From: an uncultured Pirellulaceae bacterium
GTDB lineage: Bacteria > Planctomycetota > Planctomycetia > Pirellulales > Pirellulaceae
DNA: 39,942 nt
Reading direction: 5' to 3'
NCBI GenBank assembly: GCA_938036435.1
Contig: CALHPU010000003.1
Coordinates: forward strand, 1 to 39,942
The translations under genes were made by a program, and so were the position numbers. Positions 8,024 through 17,005 of this stretch are shown here, one piece after another (positions within the stretch are counted from its first letter, which is position 1; each line of letters begins with the position of its first letter). The notes beneath the pieces were generated by a model. The model was not told the DNA's origin and made no database searches. It saw only the letters and a list, made by a program, of their open reading frames with translations.

Positions 8024-9502
8024 TTACTCGCGCGAGCCCAGTGGAACCGGCCTTGGAACAAAATATCTCGACGAAAGATCCGGCAGCTCTCCAATGACCA
8101 CATTCTTTTTCAGACTGCGGCCATCTCGAATCAAATCTACCTCGACCGTAGAATTGGGCGGCGACCTTTCGGCAAGTTGGAACAGGCTGTTGTACTGCTT
8201 CACGGATTTGCCATTCCATTTACGAATCACGTCTCCCTCTTTAAAACCCGCCCGGTCGGCCGGTGAGTTTTTATAGACCACCGTAAGGACGGCGCCGTCG
8301 AGGTCAGGTAAATACCCGCTGGCGGCCATCCGGTACCTGACTTCCTCAGGCTTAACGCCCAAATAGCCACGGACCACCGAACCATTTTCGATCAACTGCC
8401 CGTAAACGAACTTGGCCGTAGAACTTGGCACGGCAAAACTGATCCCCTGAAACGTTTCGCCATAGATCGAGGTATTGATACCGATGACATTTCCGTTGGC
8501 GTCTACTAGCGGGCCGCCACTGTTTCCAGGGTTAACCGCAGCGTCGGTCTGCAACAGATTTTGCTTTCTCGATTTATCGCCAGGTCGATCTTTGCCACTA
8601 ATAATTCCGGACGTTACCGTCTGTTCGTAGCGGTAAGGGCTGCCAATGGCCCAGACGAACGATCCGACTTCGGCCGTTTCACTATCGCCCCAAACCGCTG
8701 GGACAAGGTTGTTCGCATTGATCTTTAGCACCGCGAGGTCACTGACCAGATCGACACCGACCAGTTTTGCCTTGTACTGGCTACGATCGTGCAGTTGGAC
8801 GACGCAGCTACTGGCACCTTCCAAAACGTGAGCATTAGAGATGATGTAGCCTTCGCTGGACATGATTACACCTGAGCCATACCCGCGTTGGTTGTCGTTG
8901 GTTCGTCCGGCATGAATGCTTACGACGCTAGGCCTGATCTTTTGAGCGACCAACTGTGAGGCGAGCGACACGTTTTCTAAAGGTCTGCCTTCAAGCAACT
9001 CGACCGCGTTTTCGTATTGAGCTCGGACTTTGCCGCGCGTTGACGCGTAGTTGTACTCTTCGACAATGCGCGGCCCGATCAACCACGCCGCGAGCAATAG
9101 CACGGTACAGGTGAACAACGCGTAAGCCGGGACTAGCGATCGACTGTCGGAATCCGATTCAATGTTGGTCCGCCTGGAATTCTGGCGGTTTGTTGAACGA
9201 TTAGATTTTTCTTTTAAGGCGTCTTCACTGGTTCCGGGTTCTAACTGGCCCTGAGTTTGGTCCACCGAACCTTCCGAGGAGCCTTCAAACAGCGGAATGA
9301 CACGACCTGCTTCGCTGGTGCCAGATTGTCGATCGTCTTGAGGTGCCTGATCAGTGGAAGTGCGGATTTGCTTCTGCTGGAGAGCGGCAATTTCGTTTGC
9401 AACCCGCTCACTAGGCCGACGGCGAAAGGGCCTTGCAAATTTCAATTCGTCTGGACCTTCCCCCCGAGAGCCGTTGTCGAAGTTTTGGTCACCAAGCGCC
9501 AC
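8024..9502 (-). CDS. Membrane-anchored trypsin-like serine protease with PDZ domain (HtrA/Deg type)
   Basis: Envelope quality-control protease. Numbering from the GTG at 9502: an unusually long, charged, low-complexity cytoplasmic segment (1-122), one membrane helix (about 124-143), then a periplasmic trypsin fold with triad His225 in SNAHVL, Asp255 in SDLAVLK and Ser328 in GNSGGPL. One PDZ domain follows (about 380-460; GAVLTVVYKNSPADRAGFKEGDVI). The frame extends to a TTG at 9541, but the GTG at 9502 has AAGGA seven bases upstream, so I prefer it. DegS-like regulated proteolysis is possible but no partner is visible. Confidence 0.9.
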   Translation of the reverse strand: MALGDQNFDNGSRGEGPDELKFARPFRRRPSERVANEIAALQQKQIRTSTDQAPQDDRQSGTSEAGRVIPLFEGSSEGSVDQTQGQLEPGTSEDALKEKSNRSTNRQNSRRTNIESDSDSRSLVPAYALFTCTVLLLAAWLIGPRIVEEYNYASTRGKVRAQYENAVELLEGRPLENVSLASQLVAQKIRPSVVSIHAGRTNDNQRGYGSGVIMSSEGYIISNAHVLEGASSCVVQLHDRSQYKAKLVGVDLVSDLAVLKINANNLVPAVWGDSETAEVGSFVWAIGSPYRYEQTVTSGIISGKDRPGDKSRKQNLLQTDAAVNPGNSGGPLVDANGNVIGINTSIYGETFQGISFAVPSSTAKFVYGQLIENGSVVRGYLGVKPEEVRYRMAASGYLPDLDGAVLTVVYKNSPADRAGFKEGDVIRKWNGKSVKQYNSLFQLAERSPPNSTVEVDLIRDGRSLKKNVVIGELPDLSSRYFVPRPVPLGSRE

Positions 9503-9935
9503 TTGTTCGTCCTTGAGTGTATTAAAAAAAATAGGCAGCAAAAACTTGAACAGAACTTCTGAACGAATGCTCAGTATAACCGAATTTCGATCACGCTAAG
9601 CACAAAAAATTGCCAGCGAAATCGGGCATTTTGGCTGAAGAGAAATGGCGGCGTCGACCAAACGAGACTTTTCACGCATCTGCGACAGCCAAACATCCTT
9701 TGACCGCCAAGCGTATAATATTTGATTGTCATCGAATATAGGAAAAACCGCATGTCGTTTTCAGTTGACCACTCAAACCGATCACATTTTCGATCGTTCT
9801 CTCAAGTGGAATCTAAAAAGGACGATGAAAAATCTAGCCAAAAGTGTTATACCTTTGCTCAGGCAACTTACAGGATATCGCGGCTCTCAAGTTATCGACC
9901 TCCCTCCTTTCATTGAAGAAGAATCAAGGTTCTCT
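9503..9935. other. Divergent promoter region between htrA-like and DUF151 genes
   Basis: About 430 bases. The DUF151 reading frame stays open from 9726 with a possible ATG at 9825 (MKNLAKSVIPLLRQL), but that N-terminal extension has no family counterpart. Otherwise AT-rich; no repeat or RNA structure stood out. Confidence 0.45.
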
Positions 9936-10343
9936 ATGCCCGTCGAAATGCAACTTTCTCGCATCATCATCAGCGAGATCAACGAAAGCCAATACGTGTT
10001 CTTAAAGGAAGTCGATGGTGATCGACAGTTCCCTATTCTTATTGGTATCTTCGAGGCGACCAGTATCGACCGCCGAGTAAAAAAGGTCGAGCGTCCACGT
10101 CCGCTGACACACGACTTGATTGTCAGCGTCGCGGAAAATCTAGGCGGCGAAGTGGACAGTGTTGTGATCAGCGATTTAAAAAAGCAGACCTATTTCGCCA
10201 AATTAAGAATTCGCCGCGACGGCGAGTTGATCGAAATCGACGCGCGTCCGTCAGACGCGCTTGCTGTCGCGGTCACCGCCGATCCACCGCTGCCAATTTG
10301 GGTGGACGAAAATGTGATCAACGAAGCCATCTCCAGCCTATAG
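9936..10343 (+). CDS. Bifunctional nuclease family protein (DUF151)
   Basis: A 135-residue DUF151/BFN domain protein. The family includes plant and thermotogal proteins with reported DNase/RNase activity, but the bacterial role is largely unsettled. The core is recognisable: MQLSRIIISEINESQYVFL, the conserved FPILIGIFEATSIDR, RPLTHDLI and the C-terminal DARPSDALAVAV. I start it at 9936 because the conserved domain begins there and TCAAGG lies about seven bases upstream. A longer product from the ATG at 9825 or the codon at 9726 cannot be excluded. It converges on frr. Confidence 0.82.
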   Translation: MPVEMQLSRIIISEINESQYVFLKEVDGDRQFPILIGIFEATSIDRRVKKVERPRPLTHDLIVSVAENLGGEVDSVVISDLKKQTYFAKLRIRRDGELIEIDARPSDALAVAVTADPPLPIWVDENVINEAISSL

Positions 10344-10439
10344 TTGATGGTAAACACCTGGTTGTCATTCAATCCAGACCGGTGCTGACGATGGTTGAAT
10401 CGCATGCAGGATTGCAACTCCCGCCCGTCTTCATCGGAT

Positions 10440-10490
10440 GTTTGTGCTCGGCCAAGAGTGGCCAAGCTGGCTCAAAACAGCCACCCCTAG
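10440..10490. repeat. Hairpin GGCCA-AGAG-TGGCC (dispersed family A, copy 1)
   Basis: The unit CTCGGCCAAGAGTGGCCAAG at 10447-10466 folds as GCT-C-GGCCA / AGAG loop / TGGCC-A-AGC with one C-A mismatch. A second small hairpin (TGGCT-caaaac-AGCCA) follows immediately. The same 20-mer recurs at 25182-25201 with two differences that are exactly complementary to each other. It sits between the stops of the DUF151 gene and frr. Confidence 0.7.
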
Positions 10491-10528
10491 AAATTAAGTT
10501 TAGACGAGGCACTTATCACGAAACGCCA

Positions 10529-11092
10529 TTACGCGTCGTCCATCACTTCTTTCTTGCGTCCTTCAGCGATAGCCTCAGCTTGATCTTCGAACTTCTTGGT
10601 CAGATCTTGGACCGATGTCTTAATGTCGTCACGTTGATCCTCGGAGATCACTTTGTCCTTTGCCTCGCCTTCCGCCGCCTTGTTTCCGTCACGTCGCACG
10701 TTGCGGATAGAAATTTTGGCCTCTTCGGTCAATTCCTTGATGCGACCAACCATTTTTTTGCGTACGTCTGTCGATAGTGGCGGAATGTTAATTCGGACCA
10801 CGCGTCCATCACTTTGTGGATTGAAACCCAAATCAGCCGACACGATTGCTTTTTCAATTTCTTTGATCACACCAGCGTCATAGGGACGGATCACAATCTG
10901 AGTCGGTTCCGGAGCGCCCACCGAAGCGATTTGCTTCAACGGTGTTGGGGATCCGTAAACGTCGACGCGCACAGAATCAACGAGTCCAGGATTAGCCCGC
11001 CCAGTACGAATTCCACCAAGGTTCTTTTTCAAAACTTCGATGGCTTTCTCCATGCGTTGTTCGGTATCAATCAATATTTCGTCACTGGGCAT
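10529..11092 (-). CDS. frr: Ribosome recycling factor
   Basis: Cytoplasmic protein that, with EF-G, splits post-termination ribosomes. Its 187 residues match the family length of about 185. Characteristic stretches include the start DTEQRMEKAIEVLKKNLGGI, RTGRANPGLVD, the conserved VYGSPTPLKQIASV, IRPYDAGVIKEIEKAI, LGFNPQSDGRVVRINIPPL and ISIRNVRRDGNK. GGAGAAG precedes the ATG. pyrH and tsf, frequent neighbours elsewhere, are not adjacent here. Confidence 0.97.
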   Translation of the reverse strand: MPSDEILIDTEQRMEKAIEVLKKNLGGIRTGRANPGLVDSVRVDVYGSPTPLKQIASVGAPEPTQIVIRPYDAGVIKEIEKAIVSADLGFNPQSDGRVVRINIPPLSTDVRKKMVGRIKELTEEAKISIRNVRRDGNKAAEGEAKDKVISEDQRDDIKTSVQDLTKKFEDQAEAIAEGRKKEVMDDA

Positions 11093-11236
11093 GAGACTTC
11101 TCCTGTAGTTGTGGTAATTCGTTGCGGTTCAGTTTACGGGATTAAAAGACAGAATCCAAGCACAGGGACAGTGCGAGGCGGTTTGCTTTTACAAAAATTT
11201 CACTCTCTGCAAAAGCCGATTCTTGAAAAAACTATC

Positions 11237-11887
11237 CTATGAAGATGGACCGACGCCAAGGTTCCCTTGACGATCAATATTCCAAATCGACCTAGCCTCC
11301 GCTTGTAGCCACTGCGGTTGGTGCGTGACGGCCAGCACCGTGACCTCGTTCTCCTGAACGTAACCTTGAAACCACTGGATCAGTTTTTCGCGCGTCTGAG
11401 CATCGAGAGCTGCGAACGGTTCGTCGAGGCACAGAATGTCAGGCTCAGACGCTAACGCGCGTCCCAACGCCACGCATTGCTGCTGCCCTCCCGAGAGATT
11501 CATAGGGTAGCGATCCAACAGGCCAGCCAGTCCAAGCGCCTCCGACAGAGATTCAACGCGTTCCTTCGTCCGCTTCGGCGTCCATCTGCGTGCTCGACAC
11601 GAAAATCGAAGATTCTCCCGCACGCTTAGATGGCCAAACAAGGCCACGTCTTGCGGCAGGTATCCAATGCATCGGCGCTCTGGACTAGCGTTAGTAACGT
11701 CTAGGCCACGTAAACGAACGGTCCCTGATTCCACTGGATGCAGACCACCGATCGCTTCAACGATTGACGTCTTGCCAGCGCCCGTTTGGCCAGTCAGCAA
11801 ATGAAGGCCAACTTGATCAACCTTCATCGAAAGGTTCTTCAGATGAAAACCACCACGCCGCAGATTGACTTGGCTCAATTCAATCAT
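11237..11887 (-). CDS. ABC transporter ATPase, molybdate/tungstate-like
   Basis: Energising subunit of the importer encoded upstream. It has Walker A GQTGAGKT (33-40), Q-loop LPQD (Gln79), signature LSGGQQQC (131-138), Walker B ILCLDEP (Asp155, Glu156) and a switch His in AVTHQP. At 216 residues it holds only the nucleotide-binding domain; the C-terminal TOBE/MopII regulatory domain of E. coli ModC is missing. Its start overlaps the permease stop by ATGA. The substrate assignment rests on the permease and binding protein. Confidence 0.85.
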   Translation of the reverse strand: MIELSQVNLRRGGFHLKNLSMKVDQVGLHLLTGQTGAGKTSIVEAIGGLHPVESGTVRLRGLDVTNASPERRCIGYLPQDVALFGHLSVRENLRFSCRARRWTPKRTKERVESLSEALGLAGLLDRYPMNLSGGQQQCVALGRALASEPDILCLDEPFAALDAQTREKLIQWFQGYVQENEVTVLAVTHQPQWLQAEARSIWNIDRQGNLGVGPSS

Positions 11888-12684
11888 CGCCCGCCTCCTC
11901 GCCGGTCGTCCGCCGCCACACGCGCGACCAATAAAACAGCCGCAGCGATGACGATCATCATCAACGCGATTATCACAGCCCCGCTTAGATTGCCTGAATT
12001 TAACTCCAAATAAATCGACACTGGCATGACCTCCGTACGGCCTCGAATACTACCCGCAAAAACCAGCACTGGACCAAATTCCCCAAACGAACGCGCCCAA
12101 GCGATCGCGGCAGCGGTGATTAGTCCTTGCTGCGATTGCGGCAACGTAACCTTGCAAAACGCACCGAAACGAGAGCACCCCAGCGACTGTGCGATGCGTT
12201 CTTGGCGTACGGATATCGTGTCAAAAGTGGCTTTCATAGTCCGATAGACAAACGCCACACCGACGATTGACTGGGCCAGCACGATTGCCGGCACGTAAAA
12301 AGCAATCCCAACCGCGCTGTCTAGCATCGATAAAGGGGTTCGACGAAACAGAATCAGCAGACTAATTCCGATAACCAACGGCGGAAGAAAGATAGGCATG
12401 TCCATCAGGAAATCGACCAGTCGCCGACCGGGAAACTGTTGCCGACTGACCAAGTAAGCGATTCCCGTTCCGATCCAAACGCTCAAAACAGCACTCAACA
12501 GGCTGGTTCCCAACGACAAAAAAATCGCCTGTTGAATTTCGGCCCGAGTGAGCGTTGCCCACGCAGAGGCCGAATCGTTGGCAACCAAAATGAGGTTGGC
12601 CAACACCATTGCCAACAGCAAACCGATATACACTACGGCGACAGCGCCGAGAACCTTGATGAAATTTCGGTCGCCGCGGGTCAT
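11884..12684 (-). CDS. ABC transporter permease, molybdate/tungstate-like (ModB/WtpB type)
   Basis: A 266-residue inner-membrane permease with about six helices. The cytoplasmic coupling loop has AAAIAWARSFGEFGPVLVFAG, closely following the ModB/WtpB pattern (ARxxGEFG), and IGISLLILFRRTPL is also usual for this family. ATGA overlaps join it to the binding-protein gene upstream and the ATPase gene downstream, which points to tight translational coupling and fixed stoichiometry. Sulfate permeases are related, so oxyanion identity is not certain. Confidence 0.85.
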   Translation of the reverse strand: MTRGDRNFIKVLGAVAVVYIGLLLAMVLANLILVANDSASAWATLTRAEIQQAIFLSLGTSLLSAVLSVWIGTGIAYLVSRQQFPGRRLVDFLMDMPIFLPPLVIGISLLILFRRTPLSMLDSAVGIAFYVPAIVLAQSIVGVAFVYRTMKATFDTISVRQERIAQSLGCSRFGAFCKVTLPQSQQGLITAAAIAWARSFGEFGPVLVFAGSIRGRTEVMPVSIYLELNSGNLSGAVIIALMMIVIAAAVLLVARVAADDRRGGGR

Positions 12685-13487
12685 GGTTGCACCTCGGCGG
12701 AAGCTTCATCATCCACGGCGTATCCATGTTGCCGCCAAATCGAACTAGCGACCTTTCCGACCAGAAACTGCTCAAACTTTCGTGCCGCATCCTCATTTTC
12801 CGTCGAAGATAAAATCGAAATGCCGATGCTTGAGCGGTGCTGTTGCCACGACTGGACCTCCGATGACTGCGCGTTTTCAAACTGAAGCGCTGTCGTGTTC
12901 CAACCGATGCCAATATCAACAATCCCTTGATCTACATCGCCAGCAACCTGACTAACCGTCTCGCGCGTGACCGTTGCCTGTCGAGCAAACGCATCGTAAC
13001 GCTCTGCCCCTTCTATCGAGGCCACCAGTCGCCCAATAGCCGCGTGGTCACGCTTGGGAATGGACGTGCGAAACTTCCCGGACGTTAAAGCTTTCTGTGG
13101 CGATTCTATTTTCGCGATTCTATCTGCAATAATTAGGCAGGGAGTCTGATACGCGACGGTGACCGCTGGACTGCAGAGCCCCCTGTCAATTAAAGATTGG
13201 TGGTAAAACGTGTCTGCCGCAATCAATATGTCTCCCGATTGGGCGATTCGGTGCTCGGCAACCAACTGTGCTGATCCCTTGTAGCTAACATCGACTTTGA
13301 CATTAGATTCAAACGCACCGACAAGTTCAGCCATCACCGGCGCCAGCCCTGCGGCGCATAAAAGTCTGATTCTTGCCGGTGGTAGACCGGGGACAGGTTT
13401 CGCGGTGAGCGACGCTCCGCCTGCGCGGTAGATCAGAGCGCCAGCAACCGCGACCAATATCAGCGAAGTGACTACCCAGCGGATCAT
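12681..13487 (-). CDS. ABC transporter substrate-binding protein, molybdate/tungstate-like (ModA family)
   Basis: A 268-residue periplasmic oxyanion-binding protein. A signal peptide or signal anchor (about 1-22, IRWVVTSLILVAVAGALIYR) precedes the mature part. The fold shows ModA-type landmarks: LLCAAGLAPVMAELVGAFE, a Gly-Ser loop with GDILIAADTFYHQSLIDRG, and QVAGDVDQGIVDIGIGWNT. No lipobox Cys is visible. The frame is open 17 codons further upstream, but the ATG at 13487 forms an ATGA overlap with the preceding gene, matching the other junctions in this operon. Oxyanion specificity (Mo, W or other) is inferred, not proven. Confidence 0.8.
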   Translation of the reverse strand: MIRWVVTSLILVAVAGALIYRAGGASLTAKPVPGLPPARIRLLCAAGLAPVMAELVGAFESNVKVDVSYKGSAQLVAEHRIAQSGDILIAADTFYHQSLIDRGLCSPAVTVAYQTPCLIIADRIAKIESPQKALTSGKFRTSIPKRDHAAIGRLVASIEGAERYDAFARQATVTRETVSQVAGDVDQGIVDIGIGWNTTALQFENAQSSEVQSWQQHRSSIGISILSSTENEDAARKFEQFLVGKVASSIWRQHGYAVDDEASAEVQP

Positions 13488-14674
13488 ACTCTGTTCAAAC
13501 CATCCACGGCCGCGACGACCTCGTCCTCTGTCGTACAAAGGTGAGGCGCAAAACGAATGTAGCCATCGCGCGGCGTCATCACGATATTCTGTTTCTCAAG
13601 TTCCGCCGTGATCGCTGATGCGCTGGAGACCTTTGGAATTAGTGACAGAATGCCCGAACGGGATTTCGGTTGATGGACGACGGCTTGGTATTTGTCGTGG
13701 TCCAATTTCTCAAGGGCCAGTTCCTGCAAAGCAAAATTGTGATCTCGAATCGCTTCTGGGGAGTGAGGCAAAAAGACCTCTTCCACCCCAACCGAGAGGC
13801 CGTCAACTAGAGCGTAGGACACTGTCGAGTACTCGAATTTTCTCCCGGTCGTGTAGGGGTTCCAAGTATGGTCCAAGTACTGTGTGTCCTGAATCATGTG
13901 ATCTGCACCGCTCATTGTGATCGCGATTTTTTCCCTGAATTCAGGGCTGGTATACATCACGCCCGTTCCAACGGGGCCTAGCAGCCACTTCCATCCTGCC
14001 GAAGCAACCGCCGACACGCCCCACTTTTCCGGATAGACCGGCAAACAACCAAGCGACTGTGCAGCGTCGATGACCAGATCGATGTTATGTTCCTTGCAAA
14101 GTGCACCCAGCTCTTCAAGATCGGCTGCGTACCCGCTGGTGAACTGGACATGGCTGAGCGCGATGATGCGAGTGCGGTCGGTAATCTTGGACTTGAGTTC
14201 TTCCAAAGACCAACCACGTGCAAATGAATTGGCAATCGCTTTGGTGTAAGGGCGATCCTCTTGATCGACGTCGGTGTCAGACAACAGAATCAATTCCACG
14301 CCACGATTCTTTGCTTGGAGCACCCAAGGGTAGTGGTTGGCCGGATACTCGTTGACGTAGCTGATGATCTGATCACCAGGCTCAAACGGATAGCCGTTGG
14401 CGATCATGCAAATCGCCTCAGAGGTATTGGTGGTGATCGAAATGTTGTCTTCAGATGTCTGCATCAATTTGCCAAAGTTCCGATGAAACCGTTGGACAAC
14501 ATTTTCTTCGCCGGTGTACTCAAACAACATGCCGCGTCCAACTGCCACATGGCGGTCAAGAAAGTATGCCGCTCGGTCCGCGGCTGGTTTATTCAGATGC
14601 GATACACTGCAGTGCGCCTGAAAATTAATCGTTTGCTTGATTGGGAAATGGTTTAGGTCGATCGAAATGGTCAA
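13484..14674 (-). CDS. Class V PLP-dependent aminotransferase (cysteine desulfurase-like)
   Basis: First gene of the oxyanion-transporter operon, overlapping the binding-protein gene by ATGA. Fold-type I PLP enzyme of the NifS/isopenicillin-N-epimerase superfamily: TTNTSEAI binds the cofactor phosphate, DAAQSLG carries the Asp that pairs with the pyridine nitrogen, and SAGWKWLLGP has the Schiff-base Lys (about residue 229). There is no obvious desulfurase Cys loop, so the reaction is open. No ATG lies before MLFEYTG, which would delete the conserved INFQAHCSVSHLNKP. I therefore place the start at the TTG at 14674; a GTG at 14752 is also possible. Genetic coupling to an oxyanion importer is the notable feature. 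Confidence 0.75.
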   Translation of the reverse strand: MTISIDLNHFPIKQTINFQAHCSVSHLNKPAADRAAYFLDRHVAVGRGMLFEYTGEENVVQRFHRNFGKLMQTSEDNISITTNTSEAICMIANGYPFEPGDQIISYVNEYPANHYPWVLQAKNRGVELILLSDTDVDQEDRPYTKAIANSFARGWSLEELKSKITDRTRIIALSHVQFTSGYAADLEELGALCKEHNIDLVIDAAQSLGCLPVYPEKWGVSAVASAGWKWLLGPVGTGVMYTSPEFREKIAITMSGADHMIQDTQYLDHTWNPYTTGRKFEYSTVSYALVDGLSVGVEEVFLPHSPEAIRDHNFALQELALEKLDHDKYQAVVHQPKSRSGILSLIPKVSSASAITAELEKQNIVMTPRDGYIRFAPHLCTTEDEVVAAVDGLNRV

Positions 14675-15186
14675 AGCAGCGACTCGGTTTCTTGGCTGAA
14701 ATAGTGAATGGAAGGAATAAGCTGCCACGATTTTTGGGGGGAACCCCCGCACAGTAGCGAACTAAGGCAAATTATGCGTCCGAAAACCTCTGGCAATCTC
14801 TGGCAGTAGCCAAATCTTGCCGACAAAGCCCCTTGGCTCCTTGTGAGCGAAACGGCAAAACGCTAACCTTATCGTTGATAAAAGCCTGTCAAGCCCCAGT
14901 TTGATTTTTTTAAAACAAGGTTTGGATTTTCGTTGAAAGTCTTCGGTCAACCCGGAGATCACCAAGGACAACACTTCTGTTGTGCGGCTAGGCAGATTTA
15001 TCATCGGGCAAAATCGTTCGAGGCCTTTGACGCGGTAACTACGTCCAACACTGAAGTTGGGTGATCCAGTTCACGCTTTGATGGCGAACATAAAATTGTC
15101 CCCTCCTCAAATATAGATCTCCCGGATCAGTTGGCTGATTGAATTTTGGCCAGCGAAGATGGAATTTTAAACTAAAGGAAACACGA
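14675..15186. other. Divergent intergenic region upstream of the transporter operon and csrA
   Basis: About 510 bases. A GGGGGG-AA-CCCCC palindrome lies at 14736-14748 just upstream of the aminotransferase. Its two-base loop makes it more plausible as a protein-binding site than as a hairpin. The minus-strand frame at 14762-15004 has no protein-like features that I recognise. Promoters for both flanking genes should lie here, but I cannot point to convincing boxes. Confidence 0.4.
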
Positions 15187-15396
15187 ATGTTAGTCCTAAG
15201 TCGAAAGGCAGGAGAACGAATCTGGATCGGAGACGATATCTCCGTGACCGTCGTACGCATCAGCGGTGGCGGAGTCAGGATCGGAGTAGAAGCTCCTAAA
15301 GAAATGCCCGTTGTGCGGGAAGAGTTAAAGCTGAAGATGGATCAAGAAGGTTCGGCTGAATGTGACGACCAATCGGCATTTGAATCCAATGCTTAA
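15187..15396 (+). CDS. csrA: Carbon storage regulator CsrA
   Basis: A 69-residue dimeric RNA-binding protein that blocks or exposes ribosome binding sites at GGA motifs. It has the canonical MLVLSRKAGERIWIGDDI and the RNA-contacting VEAPKEMPVVREEL; the Arg of VREE matches E. coli Arg44. The tail after residue 50 is acidic and variable. AAAGGA precedes the ATG at 15187; the same frame is open upstream without family support. The gene stands alone. No flagellar gene or FliW partner is in the window. Confidence 0.95.
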   Translation: MLVLSRKAGERIWIGDDISVTVVRISGGGVRIGVEAPKEMPVVREELKLKMDQEGSAECDDQSAFESNA

Positions 15397-15423
15397 CTTT
15401 TGAAAAAGAGGCATGGCCATTTG

Positions 15424-15465
15424 CGGCTTGTCTATCTACGGCTTGTCTATCTACGGCTTGTCTAA
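15424..15465. repeat. 15-bp tandem repeat, 2.7 copies
   Basis: Unit CGGCTTGTCTATCTA repeated head to tail at 15424-15438, 15439-15453 and 15454-15464 (partial). It lies between the stops of csrA and the acyltransferase gene. A second 15-bp array with an unrelated unit lies at 32020-32064, also between convergent stops. Confidence 0.85.
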
Positions 15466-15500
15466 CTTCTGCTTGGGCCAACGACTACGCGGGCCGCACG

Positions 15501-16475
15501 TCAAGCTGCTTCAGCTTGTGACTTTGCCAGTCTTTCTTTTTCTTGTTCGGCCAGTCGCTTTTTCGTTTTGCGGACTGGTTTCTCCTTCCAGCGTCGATGA
15601 ACCCACCAAAACTGGCTTGGGTCATCGAAGATTGCTTCTGCGAGTCGGTCATTGTACCACTGCGTCAAGGCGGTCACGTTTTTCAGATCGGGATCCAACT
15701 CCAACGGATCGGCAACTCCAGTACAGCCAATTTCAAACTGAAGCGGCTTTCCGGTATGTTTGCAGTAGCTGACCATCATCGGTGCATTGCCGCTTAACGT
15801 GAACAGCGCGATGGCTTTATGACAGGCCGCCGGCCGACCGAGGAAATCAATCCAGCACCCTTTGGTTCCTGCATGTTGATCGCCCAAGATCGTAAGAATC
15901 CCGCCGCTTTCTAAGACCTCCTGAACCGCGGTCGAACTGCCGTCCTTTGGCAAGATGAACTGCCCGTTGTGCCCCCGGAATTTGTTGATGAAGTCGTCTA
16001 GGTAAGGATTATCCATCTCGCGTGCCACGGTGTAGCTGGGCATTCCCAGTAAACCTGTGACGTAACCACCCATTTCGAAATTGCCGTAGTGCCCCGAAAC
16101 GGCCACTAGAGGTCGGTAGTCGATCAAGTAATTGGTCATCTGTACAACGTCTCGGATATAGACGTGTTTTCGCCAATTGGTGTCGTGGATTTTCCGCGGG
16201 GCTTGAGCGATTTCGACGCCCATCAGCAACAAGTGGTACCACATCTCACGGCTCATCGTGGCGATCTCTTCGTCGCTTTTATCAGGAAAAACTCCAAGTA
16301 TATTTTCTCGGATGACTTTTCGCCTGAATCCGATACGGTCACTGATCAAGGACGCGAGAGACCTGCATACTTTGTCGCACATCTCCAGCGGGAACGCTTG
16401 AAACAGACTGATCACAATTTGGATCAGAATGTACTGGGCGAAGTCGCTAATTTTTTCAACAAAGGTGAGCTTCAT
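15501..16475 (-). CDS. Lipid A biosynthesis acyltransferase (LpxL/HtrB family)
   Basis: A 324-residue inner-membrane acyltransferase that adds a secondary acyl chain to the lipid A precursor. It has an N-terminal hydrophobic helix (about 13-30), the catalytic H-x4-E motif in SGHYGNFEMGG (His129, Glu134), and the conserved GDQHAGTKGCWIDFLGRPA and PMMVSYCKHTGKPLQFEI. The C-terminus FDDPSQFWWVHRRWK is typical. A basic Ala/Glu/Lys tail follows. Its presence argues for a true outer membrane. The exact acyl chain or position (LpxL versus LpxM) cannot be read from the sequence. Confidence 0.9.
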   Translation of the reverse strand: MKLTFVEKISDFAQYILIQIVISLFQAFPLEMCDKVCRSLASLISDRIGFRRKVIRENILGVFPDKSDEEIATMSREMWYHLLLMGVEIAQAPRKIHDTNWRKHVYIRDVVQMTNYLIDYRPLVAVSGHYGNFEMGGYVTGLLGMPSYTVAREMDNPYLDDFINKFRGHNGQFILPKDGSSTAVQEVLESGGILTILGDQHAGTKGCWIDFLGRPAACHKAIALFTLSGNAPMMVSYCKHTGKPLQFEIGCTGVADPLELDPDLKNVTALTQWYNDRLAEAIFDDPSQFWWVHRRWKEKPVRKTKKRLAEQEKERLAKSQAEAA

Positions 16476-16652
16476 GACAGCTGTCTAACGAATATTGGAC
16501 CAAGCGACCAAGAGCATGGTCTACCGTATTGTGCCAGCAATCGAACGGAGATTAAATACTGATTACTTACTGCCGGTCGACATGCCAGCACTTTGCCTGT
16601 CCGTGTTCGTCTCCGACTACTATCAACGCACTACCGAGTAGAGAACCGCCAA

Positions 16653-16985
16653 GTGAATCCTGTTGCCGCTCAGATGCTGTTGCTAAAATGTCAAGGTGAT
16701 GAAATTTGGTCTGAGCAAGAGTGCGTCACGGCGGGCGTTCCACAAGCTTGGATTGAGGAATTGGTGGAGCAATACGAATCCGGTTTCGACACCGATCGCA
16801 ACACGATCTACGTTCCCGGTGATGATGGGCTGCGGGTCACAAACCAGTATCGCGGCGTTTCAGATTTGCTGTTGGCGTATAAGATTGCCGATTACTTGGC
16901 GATTGATTGGCGACAGGAAACCAGTCACTTGATCGATCGGGTTTCCAAGGTCAACGCACTTAAAGAAGCTCTCGACGAGCTCTAA
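16653..16985 (+). CDS. Small protein of unknown function, upstream partner of thioredoxin-like gene
   Basis: A 110-residue acidic protein from the GTG at 16653, starting NPVAAQMLLLKCQGDEIW. The frame is open 20 codons further upstream (16593), but that part is Arg-rich and unlike the rest. It contains an amphipathic N-terminus, a middle with YVPGDDGLRVTNQYRGVSDLLLAYKIADYL, and a C-terminal helix. No family recognised. It ends 20 bases before the thioredoxin-like gene, so the two are probably one transcript, divergent from lpxL. Confidence 0.65.
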   Translation: MNPVAAQMLLLKCQGDEIWSEQECVTAGVPQAWIEELVEQYESGFDTDRNTIYVPGDDGLRVTNQYRGVSDLLLAYKIADYLAIDWRQETSHLIDRVSKVNALKEALDEL

Positions 16986-17005
16986 ATATACAGAAAGAAG
17001 ATACG

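Noticed and set aside
14762-15004. 80-codon minus-strand frame in the gap before csrA
   Set aside because: No ribosome binding site, no domain and no hydrophobic pattern; composition is like the surrounding non-coding DNA.
15413-15772. Plus-strand frame with GLSIYGLSIYGLS repeats
   Set aside because: The repeats come from the 15-bp tandem array, and the remainder is antisense to the acyltransferase.
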